A stretch of 35,868 nt of DNA from Nocardioides sp. T2.26MG-1 (GTDB lineage: Bacteria > Actinomycetota > Actinomycetes > Propionibacteriales > Nocardioidaceae), in contig NZ_CATNLZ010000013.1 of NCBI RefSeq assembly GCF_950101795.1, positions 1-35,868 on the forward strand. The letters run 5' to 3'. The notes under the pieces were generated by a model. The model saw only the letters and a list, made by a program, of their open reading frames with translations. It did no database searches and was not told where the DNA came from. Positions 7,193 through 15,702 of the stretch are shown here, one piece after another (position 1 is the stretch's first letter; every line of letters begins with the position of its first letter). The position numbers and the translations under genes were made by a program.

Positions 7193-8625
7193 CGACCCGA
7201 GAGTTCCCCCCGGGCTTCCTCTGGGGCGCCGCGGCCGCGGCCTACCAGATCGAGGGGGCCGTCGACGCCGACGGCCGCACCCCGTCCATCTGGGACACGT
7301 TCGTGAAGGTGCCGGGCGCGATCCTGCACGGCGACACCGCCGACGTGGCGTGCGAGCACTACGACCGGATGCCCCAGGACGTCGCGCTGATGAAGCAGCT
7401 CAACCTCGCGTCGTACCGCTTCTCCACGGCGTGGCCCCGGATCTGCCCCGACGGCGGTCCGGTCAACAAGGCGGGTCTGGACTTCTACAGCCGGCTCACC
7501 GACGAGCTGCTCGCCGCCGGCATCACGCCCTGGCTGACGCTCTACCACTGGGACCTCCCGCAGGCCCTGGAGGACGACGGCGGCTGGACCAACCGGGACA
7601 CCGCCTACCGGTTCCTCGACTACGCGATGACCGTGTACGACGCCCTGGGCGACCGGGTCGACCACTGGACGACCCACAACGAGCCCTGGTGCTCGGCGTT
7701 CATGGGCTACACCAGCGGCGGGCACGCGCCGGGACGGCAGGAGGGTGTCGCCGGCGTCGTCGCGGCCCACCACCTGCTCCTCGGGCACGGGCTGTTCGTC
7801 GACGAGTTCCGCCGTCGCGGGGGCACGGCGGACGACGGCAAGGCGGTGGGCATCACGCTCAACCCGACGATGGTCGATCCCTTCGACGCGGACCGCCCGG
7901 CCGACGTCGACGCGGCCCGCCGCCTCGACGGCTTCCACAACCGGGTCTTCCTCGACCCGCTGTTCCGTGGGCGGTACGCCGACGACCTGGCCGGCGACAC
8001 CGAGGGCATGCTCTTCCGGGGCAGGCGCTGGCAGGACTTCGTGCAGGACGGCGACCTGGAGCTGATCAGCAGCCCGCTGGACTTCCTGGGGGTGAACTTC
8101 TACCACGGTGACGTCCCGGCGGCGCTGCCTTACGACGCCGAGCCGGACGCGCTCCTCGGCAGCCGGATCGAGCACTCCCCGCGGCAGCGCCGGTCGCCCT
8201 ACCCGGGCGGCGGCTTCGTGTTCCCGCGCACCGGCCTACCGACCACCGACCGCGACTGGGAGATCGACCCGGACGCGTTCCGGCGCCTGCTCGTCCGGCT
8301 CCGGGACGCGTACGCCGTACCACCGATCTACATCACCGAGAACGGCGCGATGGCCGACGACGTCCTCGAGGACGGGGCGGTCCACGACGCCGCCCGGCAG
8401 CAGTACATCGAGCAGCACCTGGGCGCGATGCTCGACGCGATGGCCGAGGGCGTCGACGTGCGCGGCTACTTCGTGTGGTCGCTCATGGACAACTTCGAGT
8501 GGAGCTACGGCTACGCCCACCGCTTCGGCCTGGTCCACGTCGACTACGGGACCCAGGCCCGCACCCCGAAGGACAGTGCCCTCTGGTTCGCCGAGTTGGC
8601 GGCCCGCAACCGTCTCTGCCAGTAG
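7189..8625 (+). CDS. Family GH1 beta-glucosidase (BglC-like)
   Basis: Cytoplasmic retaining beta-glucosidase, 478 residues, with no signal peptide. It would hydrolyse imported cellobiose or other beta-glucosides to glucose. The N-terminal signature FPPGFLWGAAAAAYQIEGA is typical of GH1. The acid/base glutamate is in TTHNEPW (Glu165) and the nucleophile in YITENG (Glu384). The C-terminal aglycone and glucose-binding block SLMDNFEWSYGYAHRFGL is also present. ATG 7189 has AAGGAG 10 nt upstream and overlaps the permease stop by 4 bp. Intracellular location next to an importer supports uptake-then-hydrolysis. Beta-galactosidase or beta-fucosidase side activity, common in GH1, cannot be excluded. 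Confidence 0.95.
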   Translation: MTTREFPPGFLWGAAAAAYQIEGAVDADGRTPSIWDTFVKVPGAILHGDTADVACEHYDRMPQDVALMKQLNLASYRFSTAWPRICPDGGPVNKAGLDFYSRLTDELLAAGITPWLTLYHWDLPQALEDDGGWTNRDTAYRFLDYAMTVYDALGDRVDHWTTHNEPWCSAFMGYTSGGHAPGRQEGVAGVVAAHHLLLGHGLFVDEFRRRGGTADDGKAVGITLNPTMVDPFDADRPADVDAARRLDGFHNRVFLDPLFRGRYADDLAGDTEGMLFRGRRWQDFVQDGDLELISSPLDFLGVNFYHGDVPAALPYDAEPDALLGSRIEHSPRQRRSPYPGGGFVFPRTGLPTTDRDWEIDPDAFRRLLVRLRDAYAVPPIYITENGAMADDVLEDGAVHDAARQQYIEQHLGAMLDAMAEGVDVRGYFVWSLMDNFEWSYGYAHRFGLVHVDYGTQARTPKDSALWFAELAARNRLCQ

Positions 8626-8626
8626 C

Positions 8627-9664
8627 GTGACGCGCGTGGCTCAGAACGGCGGTACACCCACGCTCGACCAGGTGGCCAAGCTGGCCGGGGTCAGCAAGGC
8701 GACCGCGTCGCGCGCGATCAACGGGCGGTCGAAGGTCAGCGCGAAGGCGCAGACCGCGGTCGACAACGCCGTCCGCGCGCTCGGCTACACGCCCAACGCC
8801 GCCGCGCGGTCGCTGGTCACCCGGCGCACCGGCTCGGTGGCGCTGATCGTCCCCGAGTCCGACGAGCGCATCTTCTCCGACCCGTTCTTCGCCCGGATGC
8901 TGCACCTCGTCGCCCGGGCCCTGCGCGAGCACGACCTCCAGCTGGTGCTGCTGATCGCCCAGCCCGGGGACGAGGAGGAGCGGCTGCTCCAGTACCTGCG
9001 CGGGCGGTACGTCGACGGCGCGATCGTCGCCTCGCACCACCGCGCCGACCGGCTCGCCGAGCACCTCTCCGACCTGGGGCTGCCCTGCGTGTTCATCGGC
9101 CGCCCCTGGATCGGAGCGGAACGCGTCTCCTACGTCGACAGCGACAACGCCGCCGCCGCCGGCCACGCGGTGCGGGTGCTGCTGGAGGCCGGGCGGCGCA
9201 GGATCGCCACCATCGCCGGGCCCCGCGACATGCGTGCGGGTCACGACCGCCTGGACGGCTGGCGCCGGGAGCTGGTGGCCGCCGGCCTGGACGCCGACCT
9301 GGTCGCGTACGGCGACTTCACCGAGGAGAGCGGCGCCAAGGCGTGCGCCGAGCTCCTCGAGGCCGCCGGGGACCCTGGCGGCGTCGACGGCATCTTCGCC
9401 GCGTCCGACCTCATGGCCCAGGGCGCGATGCGCGAGCTCGCCGCCCGCGGCCTGCGCGTCCCCGAGGACGTCGCGATCGTCGGCTACGACGACCTCGGCG
9501 TCGCCGAGCGCACCGACCCGCCCCTCACCACGCTGCACAACCCGATCGGCCAGATGGTCACCGAGGCGCTCCGGCTGCTCACCGAGGCGATCGACGCCGG
9601 CGGCACGGGCGCGCCGCGCCGGGTGATCTTCGTGCCCGAGCTGGTGCGCCGCGCCTCCGTGTGA
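8627..9664 (+). CDS. LacI-family transcriptional repressor (CebR-like)
   Basis: DNA-binding repressor of 345 residues. The LacI helix-turn-helix is clear (LDQVAKLAGVSKATASRAI), followed by the hinge region LGYTPNAAARSLVTRRTG and a periplasmic-binding-protein-like effector domain starting at VALIVPESDE. Start GTG 8627 is one base after the glucosidase stop; an in-frame GTG at 8636 is an alternative, and neither has a good ribosome site, so coupling is likely. As last gene of the operon it is expected to bind the two TGGAAnCGnTTCCA palindromes at 3851 and 3951 and be released by a beta-glucoside. That pairing is inference from locality and family. Confidence 0.93.
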   Translation: MTRVAQNGGTPTLDQVAKLAGVSKATASRAINGRSKVSAKAQTAVDNAVRALGYTPNAAARSLVTRRTGSVALIVPESDERIFSDPFFARMLHLVARALREHDLQLVLLIAQPGDEEERLLQYLRGRYVDGAIVASHHRADRLAEHLSDLGLPCVFIGRPWIGAERVSYVDSDNAAAAGHAVRVLLEAGRRRIATIAGPRDMRAGHDRLDGWRRELVAAGLDADLVAYGDFTEESGAKACAELLEAAGDPGGVDGIFAASDLMAQGAMRELAARGLRVPEDVAIVGYDDLGVAERTDPPLTTLHNPIGQMVTEALRLLTEAIDAGGTGAPRRVIFVPELVRRASV

Positions 9665-9673
9665 GGTTCAGCC

Positions 9674-9886
9674 TCAGAGCCCGCTGCGGGCCACGGTGGA
9701 GCGCGAGGAACGGTGCTCGCGCCGGGGGAGGTGGTTGCCGAAGGTGTCGCCGGAGCAGAGGTCGTAGCTCTCGCCGAGACCCGGCGCGACCCAGCCGACC
9801 TGGGGCACGTCGACGATCACATGACCGCAGTGGGAGCAGATCTCCCGGGGGCCGGCCACGGTTCCGCGTCGTACGAATGCCTTCAT
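9674..9886 (-). CDS. Small CxxC protein of unknown function
   Basis: A 70-residue ORF convergent with the LacI gene (9 bp apart). It contains ICSHCGHVIV near residue 17 and a further YDLCSGD, so three Cys and one His could bind zinc as an incomplete zinc-ribbon-like knuckle. The tail is basic (PRREHRSSRS). I do not recognise the family. ATG 9886 follows GGAG at very short spacing; ATG 9916 in the same frame would add ten residues but has no better ribosome site. The opposite strand shows no convincing gene in this stretch. Confidence 0.6.
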   Translation of the reverse strand: MKAFVRRGTVAGPREICSHCGHVIVDVPQVGWVAPGLGESYDLCSGDTFGNHLPRREHRSSRSTVARSGL

Positions 9887-9991
9887 GTCTCCATCGTCTT
9901 CCGTCTGCTTCTGCATCACAGAGTCAAAAGTTTGTCTGAAGCGAGGCATTAGTCCCGGAATCCCCGAGGCGGTCCCGGTGTTCCCCACGGC

Positions 9992-10687
9992 ATGACCACC
10001 ATCGGACTCATCGGCAGTGGAAACATCGGCGGCGCCCTGGCCCACCTGACGGTAACGGCCGGACACGACGTCGTCCTCAGCAACAGCCGTGGTCCGGAGA
10101 CGCTCGCGGACCTCGCCGCCGAGCTCGGCCCGCGGGCCCGGGCCGGTACGCCCCAGGAGGCGGCCGAGGCCGGCGACCTCGTGGTCGTGACGATCCCGCT
10201 CAAGGCCTACCGGTCGGTCCCGGTCGAGCCGCTGCGCGGCAAGGTCGTCATCGACACCAACAACTACTACCCCCAGCGCGACGGCCACATCGCCGAGCTC
10301 GACGACGAGTCGACGACCACGGCGGAGTTGCTGCAGGCGCATCTGCCGGACTCGAAGGTCGTCAAGGCCTTCAACAACATCTACGCCGGGTTCCTCGGCC
10401 TGCTCGCCCGCCCGGCCGGCGACCCCGAGCGCAGCGTGCTGGCGATCGCCGGCGACGACGCCGGCGCCAAGGCCATGGTGGCGAGGTTCCTCGACGAGAT
10501 CGGGTACGACGCCTACGACGTCGGTCCGCTCGCCGAGGGCTGGCGCTTCCAGCGCGACGAGCCGGCGTACGCCGCGCTCTACAGTGCCGACCCCGCCGGC
10601 TCCTGGCCTCCGCAGCACGCGCGTCGCGTCGACGAGGCCTTCCTCGTCGAACAGCTGGGCCGGGCGAAGCGCTACCGCGACATGTGA
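9992..10687 (+). CDS. NADPH-dependent F420 reductase-like oxidoreductase
   Basis: A 231-residue Rossmann protein of the F420:NADP oxidoreductase/pyrroline-5-carboxylate reductase-like group. The dinucleotide-binding loop GSGNIGGAL is at residues 8-16, followed by [10 protein letters not shown], the position that discriminates NADP. The second half ([14 protein letters not shown], then [26 protein letters not shown]) matches the family's F420_oxidored arrangement. Many such proteins have unknown substrates, so electron transfer between NADPH and F420 is possible but unproven. It stands alone, with the thrS leader hairpin directly downstream. Confidence 0.75.
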   Translation: MTTIGLIGSGNIGGALAHLTVTAGHDVVLSNSRGPETLADLAAELGPRARAGTPQEAAEAGDLVVVTIPLKAYRSVPVEPLRGKVVIDTNNYYPQRDGHIAELDDESTTTAELLQAHLPDSKVVKAFNNIYAGFLGLLARPAGDPERSVLAIAGDDAGAKAMVARFLDEIGYDAYDVGPLAEGWRFQRDEPAYAALYSADPAGSWPPQHARRVDEAFLVEQLGRAKRYRDM

Positions 10688-10713
10688 GCGGCGGGAAACC
10701 ACAGCGCGACCTC

Positions 10714-10746
10714 GACGGGCCCACCGATACGATCGGTGGGTCCGTC
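10714..10746 (+). promoter_or_regulatory. Strong hairpin in the thrS leader (terminator or attenuator)
   Basis: Bases 10714-10728 pair with 10732-10746 around the loop ACG; 15 pairs include one G-U, and CCCACCGAT/ATCGGTGGG forms the perfect inner part. TCTTCTCTCT follows directly. It lies 26 bp after the preceding stop and 24 bp before the thrS GTG. It may end the upstream message or act in cis on thrS. No T-box elements (specifier loop, UGGN bulge) are visible. Confidence 0.75.
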
Positions 10747-10770
10747 TCTTCTCTCTGCCCAGGAGCAACT

Positions 10771-12777
10771 GTGTCCGATCTGAAGATCGTCCTCGCCCAC
10801 GCCGACGCGCGTGAGGAGCGGACGGTCACGACGGGCACCAAGGCCTGGGAGCTGTTCGCCGACGACACCGCGGTGATCGCGGTCCGCGTCAACGGCGCGC
10901 TCAAGGACCTCGCCTACGAGCTCGCCGACGGCGACGAGGTCGAGAGCGTGGCGATCGACAGCCCCGACGGGCACGACATCCTGCGCCACTCGACCGCCCA
11001 CGTGATGGCCCAGGCCGTCCAGCACCTGTTCCCGGAGGCCAAGCTCGGCATCGGGCCGCCGGTCGAGAACGGCTTCTACTACGACTTCGACGTCGAGACC
11101 CCGTTCGTGCCGGAGGACCTGGCCAAGATCGAGACCGCGATGCGCAAGATCATCAAGGAGGGGCAGCGCTTCTCCCGCCGGGTCACCACCGACGCCGACG
11201 CGATCAACGAGCTGCAGGACGAGCCCTACAAGATCGAGCTGATCGGGCTCAAGGGCTCCGGGGCCTCGACAGGCTCGACCACCGAGGCGGTCGAGGGCGC
11301 CAGCGTCGAGGTGGGCGCCGGCGAGCTGACCATCTACGACAACGTCCGCCGCAACGGCGAGGTGGCGTGGAGCGACCTCTGCCGCGGCCCGCACCTGCCG
11401 ACCACGAAGCGGATCCCGGCGTTCAAGCTGATGCGCACCGCGGCGGCGTACTGGCGCGGCGACGAGAAGAACAAGCAGCTGCAGCGCATCTACGGCACCG
11501 CGTGGGAGTCCAAGGAGGCGCTTGAGGCGCACCTGCACCGGCTCGAGGAGGCCGAGCGCCGCGACCACCGCAAGCTCGGCCGCGATCTCGACCTGTTCAG
11601 CTTCCCCGACGAGATCGGCTCCGGACTCCCGGTCTTCCACCCCAAGGGTGGGGTGATCAAGCGGGTGATGGAGGACTACGTCCGCCAGCGTCACATCGAG
11701 GAGGGCTTCGAGTACGTCGGGACCCCGCACATCGCCAAGGAGGGGCTGTTCTACACCTCCGGCCACCTGCCGTACTACGGCGAGGGGATGTTCCCGCCGC
11801 TCGACGTCGACGGCATGGACTACCGGCTCAAGGCGATGAACTGCCCGATGCACAACCTCATCTTCCGGTCGCGGCAGCGCTCGTACCGTGAGCTCCCGCT
11901 GCGCCTGTTCGAGTTCGGGTCCGTCTACCGGCACGAGAAGTCCGGCGTCGTCCACGGCCTGACCCGCGTCCGGGGGTTCGCCCAGGACGACTCGCACTCC
12001 TACGTCACCAAGGAGCAGGCGCCGGCGGAGATCAAGCACCTCCTCGACTTCTGCCTCGGGCTGTTCCGCGACTTCGGCCTCGACGACTTCTACCTCGAGC
12101 TCTCGACCCGCGACGACTCCAAGCCCGACAAGTTCATCGGCTCGGACGAGGACTGGGCGGTCGCGACCAAGGTGCTGGAGGACGTCTGCATCGACTCTGG
12201 CCTCGAGCTGGTCCCGGACCCGGGCGGGGCGGCGTACTACGGCCCCAAGGTCTCGGTGCAGGCCCGCGACGCGATCGGTCGCACCTGGCAGATGTCGACG
12301 ATCCAGTACGACTTCAACCAGCCCTCGGCGGACCGGTTCGACCTCCAGTACACCGCCGCCGACGGCTCGCGTCAGCAGCCGGTCATGATCCACTCCGCCA
12401 AGTTCGGTTCGATCGAACGGTTCATCGGCGTGCTCGTCGAGCACTATGCCGGCGCCTTCCCCCCGTGGCTGGCGCCCGTGCAGGTGCAGGCGATCCCGAT
12501 CGCGGAGCGGCACAACGACTACCTCTACGACGTCGCCAAGCGGATGCAGCGCCAGGGCCTGCGGGTCGAGGTGGACGACTCCGACGACCGGATGCAGAAG
12601 AAGATCCGCAACGCCCAGCTGCAGAAGGTGCCGTTCATGATGATCGCCGGCGACGACGACATCGCGGCGGGCGCGGTCTCCTTCCGCTACCGCGACGGCC
12701 GGCAGGACAACGGCGTCCCGCTCGACGAGGCGATCCAGCGGGTCACCGACGCGGTCACGAGCCGCGAGCAGGTCTGA
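10771..12777 (+). CDS. thrS: Threonyl-tRNA synthetase
   Basis: Class II synthetase that charges tRNA-Thr, 668 residues. An N-terminal TGS-type domain precedes the editing domain ([12 protein letters not shown], then the region ending in [13 protein letters not shown]). The catalytic core has the zinc ligands Cys358 (MNCPMH), His409 (QDDSHSY) and His541 (MIHSAKFGS), at spacings like E. coli Cys334/His385/His511. The anticodon-binding domain closes the protein. GTG 10771 is chosen because AGGAG ends 5 nt upstream; the longer frame would translate through the leader hairpin. Between residues about 163 and 175 there is an in-frame low-complexity insert ([13 protein letters not shown]) encoded by a repeat-like sequence. 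In mycobacteria thrS is also followed by a HIT gene. Confidence 0.97.
   Translation: MSDLKIVLAHADAREERTVTTGTKAWELFADDTAVIAVRVNGALKDLAYELADGDEVESVAIDSPDGHDILRHSTAHVMAQAVQHLFPEAKLGIGPPVENGFYYDFDVETPFVPEDLAKIETAMRKIIKEGQRFSRRVTTDADAINELQDEPYKIELIGLKGSGASTGSTTEAVEGASVEVGAGELTIYDNVRRNGEVAWSDLCRGPHLPTTKRIPAFKLMRTAAAYWRGDEKNKQLQRIYGTAWESKEALEAHLHRLEEAERRDHRKLGRDLDLFSFPDEIGSGLPVFHPKGGVIKRVMEDYVRQRHIEEGFEYVGTPHIAKEGLFYTSGHLPYYGEGMFPPLDVDGMDYRLKAMNCPMHNLIFRSRQRSYRELPLRLFEFGSVYRHEKSGVVHGLTRVRGFAQDDSHSYVTKEQAPAEIKHLLDFCLGLFRDFGLDDFYLELSTRDDSKPDKFIGSDEDWAVATKVLEDVCIDSGLELVPDPGGAAYYGPKVSVQARDAIGRTWQMSTIQYDFNQPSADRFDLQYTAADGSRQQPVMIHSAKFGSIERFIGVLVEHYAGAFPPWLAPVQVQAIPIAERHNDYLYDVAKRMQRQGLRVEVDDSDDRMQKKIRNAQLQKVPFMMIAGDDDIAAGAVSFRYRDGRQDNGVPLDEAIQRVTDAVTSREQV
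11263..11293 (+). repeat. REP-like sequence inserted in frame in thrS
   Basis: CCTCGACAGGCTCGACCACC followed by GAGGCGGTCGAG resembles a short dispersed GGTGGTCGAGCCTGTCGAG-type sequence that I recall as common in Nocardioides-like genomes. It encodes the insert at about residues 163-175 of the synthetase. I see no second copy in this window, so the repeat status rests on memory of the motif and on its unusual composition. Confidence 0.4.
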
Positions 12778-12780
12778 GGC

Positions 12781-13740
12781 TTGCGGCTCGCGACGGCGAC
12801 CAGGCTGATCGGACTGGTCGCGGTCGCGAGCATGCTCGCCGGCTGCTCGGCGTCCGACGACCCCGGACAGAGGCCGGCCGGGTCCGCCACGCCGCACCCG
12901 ACCTCGGTGGTGCAGCCGACCCAGGATCCCGCGGCCGCCCGGCTCGCCGCCCTGGCCCGGCTCGCCGAGCAGGCTGCGGCCGAGCTGCCGCGGGTGCGCG
13001 TGGCCCGGCCGCGCACCGGTGAGGTCCTCGGTGCCGACATCAGCTGGCCGCAGTGCCCGCGAGGCCTCGGCATCCCCGAGCGCCGCACCCTCGGTCTGCC
13101 GATGCCGCCCGCGAGCGCGGAGTACGTCGTGCTCGGGCTCACCAACGGTCCCGGGCTCACCGCCAACCCGTGCCTGAGCGACCAGGTCCGCTGGGTGCGC
13201 GAGCGGCGGCTGATGGCGGCGGCGTACGCCGTCGCGAGCTATCCCGATGCGGCCGCCCTCGCCGAGCACGGGGGAGTGGGACCCCACGACGGAGCGACCC
13301 GGCTGGGTGCACTGGCGAACGCCGGCTATCAGCAGGCCCTCGTCAACGTCGCCACGATGCGCCGCGCGGGGCTCGCCTCTCCCATCGTGTGGGTCGACGT
13401 GGAGCCGGTGCGTGACTTCGAGTGGAGCGGCGACCGCGTAGCCAACGCGGCGGTGGTCGAGGGTGCCGTGCGCGGCTACCGGGACGCGGGCTACCGGGTC
13501 GGCGTCTACTCCACCCCCGCGCTGTGGGCCGGCGTGGTGGGGGAGCTCACGCTCGGGCTGCCGGAGTGGCGGGCGGCCGGTCAGACCTCGCGGTCCGAGG
13601 CGCGGGAGCGGTGCGGGGCCGACTGGTCGATCCAGGGTGGCGCGGCTGTGCTCGCGCAGTGGGTGGCGGACCGCCGTGACCTCGACCTGACCTGCCCCGG
13701 GACGTCAGCCCGGCTGGGTCGGTGGTTCCAGCAGTACTGA
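12781..13740 (+). CDS. Lipoprotein with GH25/DUF1906-like glycosidase fold
   Basis: Secreted lipoprotein of 319 residues. The signal peptide ends in MLAGC, so Cys22 would be lipidated, followed by a Pro/Thr/Ser-rich tether and a short Ala/Leu-rich helix (about 55-75). The catalytic-looking part begins with GADISWPQCP and contains IVWVDVEPV and GYRVGVYSTPALW. These match beta strands of GH25-like TIM barrels that carry a DxE motif in lysozyme-type hydrolases. Cell-wall binding or cleavage is therefore plausible but not shown. TTG 12781 starts 3 bases after the thrS stop; no strong ribosome site is visible, so coupling to thrS is likely. Confidence 0.65.
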   Translation: MRLATATRLIGLVAVASMLAGCSASDDPGQRPAGSATPHPTSVVQPTQDPAAARLAALARLAEQAAAELPRVRVARPRTGEVLGADISWPQCPRGLGIPERRTLGLPMPPASAEYVVLGLTNGPGLTANPCLSDQVRWVRERRLMAAAYAVASYPDAAALAEHGGVGPHDGATRLGALANAGYQQALVNVATMRRAGLASPIVWVDVEPVRDFEWSGDRVANAAVVEGAVRGYRDAGYRVGVYSTPALWAGVVGELTLGLPEWRAAGQTSRSEARERCGADWSIQGGAAVLAQWVADRRDLDLTCPGTSARLGRWFQQY

Positions 13741-13743
13741 CGG

Positions 13744-13911
13744 CTAGTGCCGCGTCCCAGAGGTTCTTGGGCGCTTCGCGCCCCCATGGCACGCACCTCG
13801 CTGCGTTGCCGACGCTTGCGAGACGAGCGGGTATGGCGGCGCGCCGGCGCCTTGCGATGCACGCACCCTGAGAACGCCAACCGTTCAACAACTTCCGAGA
13901 CGCGACACTAG
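13744..13911. mobile_element. 168-bp MITE-like element with CTAG ends
   Basis: The first 27 bp (13744-13770, CTAGTGCCGCGTCCCAGAGG...) and the inverse of the last 27 bp (13885-13911) match at 21 positions. Both begin with CTAG, and the element has no coding capacity. IS481 of Bordetella duplicates NCTAGN targets, and the ends read TGccGCGTC/TGtCGCGTC after CTAG, so it may be a non-autonomous relic of an IS481-like element. Inside are the hairpin GGGCGC-TTC-GCGCCC (13769-13783), a direct repeat GCACGCACC (13789 and 13859) and a core shared with 35704-35815. Its last four bases overlap the stop region of the GNAT gene. Confidence 0.65.
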
Positions 13912-14390
13912 CGGACCCGCTTCACGTAGCGCCGGCACGGGGAGACGTACCTCTCGCCACCGGCCGTGACCTCGTAGGGCAGGTCGCCGCCGTCGCGCCA
14001 GCCGTGCTTCTCGTAGAAGCGTCGCGCCCGCGCGTTGCCGGTGACGACGGCGAGCCAGGCCTCGGCGTACCCGGCCGCGGCGACCTGCCGCTCCGCCTCG
14101 GCCAGCAGGGGGGCGGCGACGCCCGCTCCGTGGAGGGCCGGGTCGACGAAGACCTGCTCGACCTCGTCGCCCACGACCATGATGAAGCCCGCCACCCGGC
14201 CGTCGACCTCGGCCACGGTCGTGTCGGCCACCCGGGCCGGCGTGCGCTCATGGAAGGCCTCGAGCGTGCGGGCAGCGGTCAGACCGTCGGGAACGTGTCC
14301 GGCGTGGCCCAGGTGCCAGGCCGGGTGCCAGATGTCGGCCACCGCGGCCATGTCGCCGGGGCGGGCGGGACGCAGCGTCGGAGTACTCAC
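13908..14390 (-). CDS. GNAT-family N-acetyltransferase
   Basis: A 160-residue acetyl-CoA-dependent acetyltransferase of unknown substrate. The acetyl-CoA signature lies around EQVFVDPALHGAGVAAPLLAE (about 79-99), with Gly-x-Gly/Ala spacing typical of the P-loop-like motif A. Motif B follows as AWLAVVTGNARARRFYEKHGW, which is diagnostic for the family. The C-terminus ends within the right end of the MITE-like element (the TAG stop lies in CTAG), so insertion may have reset the last residues. It is divergent from the HIT gene with only 23 bp between starts. A role in amine or drug acetylation cannot be inferred. Confidence 0.85.
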   Translation of the reverse strand: MSTPTLRPARPGDMAAVADIWHPAWHLGHAGHVPDGLTAARTLEAFHERTPARVADTTVAEVDGRVAGFIMVVGDEVEQVFVDPALHGAGVAAPLLAEAERQVAAAGYAEAWLAVVTGNARARRFYEKHGWRDGGDLPYEVTAGGERYVSPCRRYVKRVR

Positions 14391-14413
14391 GGGCTCACCC
14401 TAGGGTTGACGCC

Positions 14414-14935
14414 ATGACGGATCCTGCCGGCCACGCGCGCGACGGGTTCGAGGGCTTCGACCGGCTCTGGACACCGCACCGGATGGCGTACATCGCGCCG
14501 AGCCTCCCGCACGGCGACGGCTGCCCCTTCTGCGCGATGGAGGACCTGGCACCCGAGGACAGCCTGGTCGTCCACCGCGGCGAGACGTGCTTCGTCGTGC
14601 TCAACCTGCACCCCTACAACCCCGGTCACCTGATGGTGCTGCCGCTCCGGCACGTCGCCGAACTCGAGGACCTCACACCCGAGGAGACCACCGAGCTGAT
14701 GACCACGACCCAGCGGGCGGTCCGGGTGCTGCGGGCGGTGAGTGGCCCGCACGCGTTCAACATCGGCCTCAACCTCGGCGGCGTCGCCGGGGGATCGCTG
14801 TCCCAGCACCTGCACCAGCACGTGGTCCCGCGGTGGTCGGGCGACGCCAACTTCATCACCGTGCTCGGCGGCACCAAGATGCTGCCCCAGCTGCTCTCCG
14901 ACACCCGCGCGCTGCTGGCCGAGGCCTGGGTGTGA
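14414..14935 (+). CDS. HIT-family hydrolase/phosphorylase (Ap4A phosphorylase-like)
   Basis: A 173-residue histidine-triad protein. The triad is QHLHQHVVP (His132, His134, His136), with CPFC (37-40) as probable zinc ligands and the substrate block LNLHPYNPGHLMVLPLRH. The C-terminal GDANFITVLGGTKMLPQLL resembles the mycobacterial Ap4A phosphorylase (Rv2613c) that also sits near thrS and pgsA. The likely reaction is phosphorolysis or hydrolysis of dinucleoside polyphosphates. ATG 14414 follows TAGGGT (14401-14406) by 7 nt, which suggests a leaderless transcript. The gene end overlaps the next start by 4 bp (GTGA). Confidence 0.9.
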   Translation: MTDPAGHARDGFEGFDRLWTPHRMAYIAPSLPHGDGCPFCAMEDLAPEDSLVVHRGETCFVVLNLHPYNPGHLMVLPLRHVAELEDLTPEETTELMTTTQRAVRVLRAVSGPHAFNIGLNLGGVAGGSLSQHLHQHVVPRWSGDANFITVLGGTKMLPQLLSDTRALLAEAWV

Positions 14936-15702
14936 GCCTCACCGAGGACGCCGCGCTCGCCGCGCGGCTGGTCCACCACGCCGGCAGGCTCGCTGCGCGG
15001 ATGCGCAGCGAGGGGCTCGAGGCCGCGACGAAGACCTCGATCTCCGACGTCGTCACCGCGGCCGACCACGCGGCGGAGCGCCTGGTCGTCGACACTCTCG
15101 CCGAGGAGCGTCCCGGCGACGGCGTGCTGGGGGAGGAGGGCGCGTCGCACACGGGGTCGTCCGGGCGGACGTGGGTGATCGACCCGGTCGACGGCACCTA
15201 CAACTTCGTGGCCGGCCTCGACTGGTGGTGCTCGGCGATCGCCCTCACCGACGGCGAGCGGCTCGTGCTGGGCGCGGTCCACCACCCGGCCACCGGTCGC
15301 ACGTTCGTCGGCGGCCCCGGCCTGCCGACCACGGTGGACGGCGTACCGCTGCCGCCCCTCGCGGACCGGCCGCTGTCCGCGGCCTGCCTGACGACCTACC
15401 TCCACCCGCCGTCGTACGGCGGCGAGGTAGGTGCGGCCTTCGACCGGCTCGCCGGTGGGGCGGCCACGCTGCGGATGCTCGGGTCGGCGTCGATGGATGC
15501 GACCGCGATCGCCCAGGGAGCGCTGCACGTGCGCTGCCAGCACTCGCTGCCGCCGTGGGACGACCTGCCCGGCGCTGCGCTGATCCTCGGGGTCGGTGGT
15601 GCGACCGCGCGCGTGCACGCGGCCGGCGTCGACTGGTCGGCCGCGGGCGTGCCGACCGCCGTGGCCGAGGTCCGCGCCGCGCTCAGTCAGACCAGTGCGT
15701 AG
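14932..15702 (+). CDS. Inositol monophosphatase family protein
   Basis: Metal-dependent phosphatase of 256 residues. Conserved metal-binding positions are visible: Asp45 in TAADHAAE, GEEGA (68-71), WVIDPVDGTYNF with Asp84 and Asp87, and late in the protein PPWDDLPGAALI. Substrates in the family include inositol phosphates, histidinol phosphate, and PAP or fructose bisphosphate, so the exact one is open. GTG 14932 overlaps the HIT stop (GTGA); longer readings of this frame lie in the HIT gene. Context next to a HIT nucleotide enzyme and upstream of a PI-phosphate synthase would suit an inositol or nucleotide phosphatase. It is convergent with the CEO-synthase-like gene, their ends overlapping by 16 bp. 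Confidence 0.87.
   Translation: MSLTEDAALAARLVHHAGRLAARMRSEGLEAATKTSISDVVTAADHAAERLVVDTLAEERPGDGVLGEEGASHTGSSGRTWVIDPVDGTYNFVAGLDWWCSAIALTDGERLVLGAVHHPATGRTFVGGPGLPTTVDGVPLPPLADRPLSAACLTTYLHPPSYGGEVGAAFDRLAGGAATLRMLGSASMDATAIAQGALHVRCQHSLPPWDDLPGAALILGVGGATARVHAAGVDWSAAGVPTAVAEVRAALSQTSA

Noticed and set aside
10714..10770. T-box riboswitch for thrS
   Set aside because: The leader is too short and lacks the specifier stem and the UGGN bulge.
10672..13287. 871-codon minus-strand open frame opposite thrS
   Set aside because: It is antisense to an unmistakable thrS with complete catalytic residues; its composition is shadow-like.
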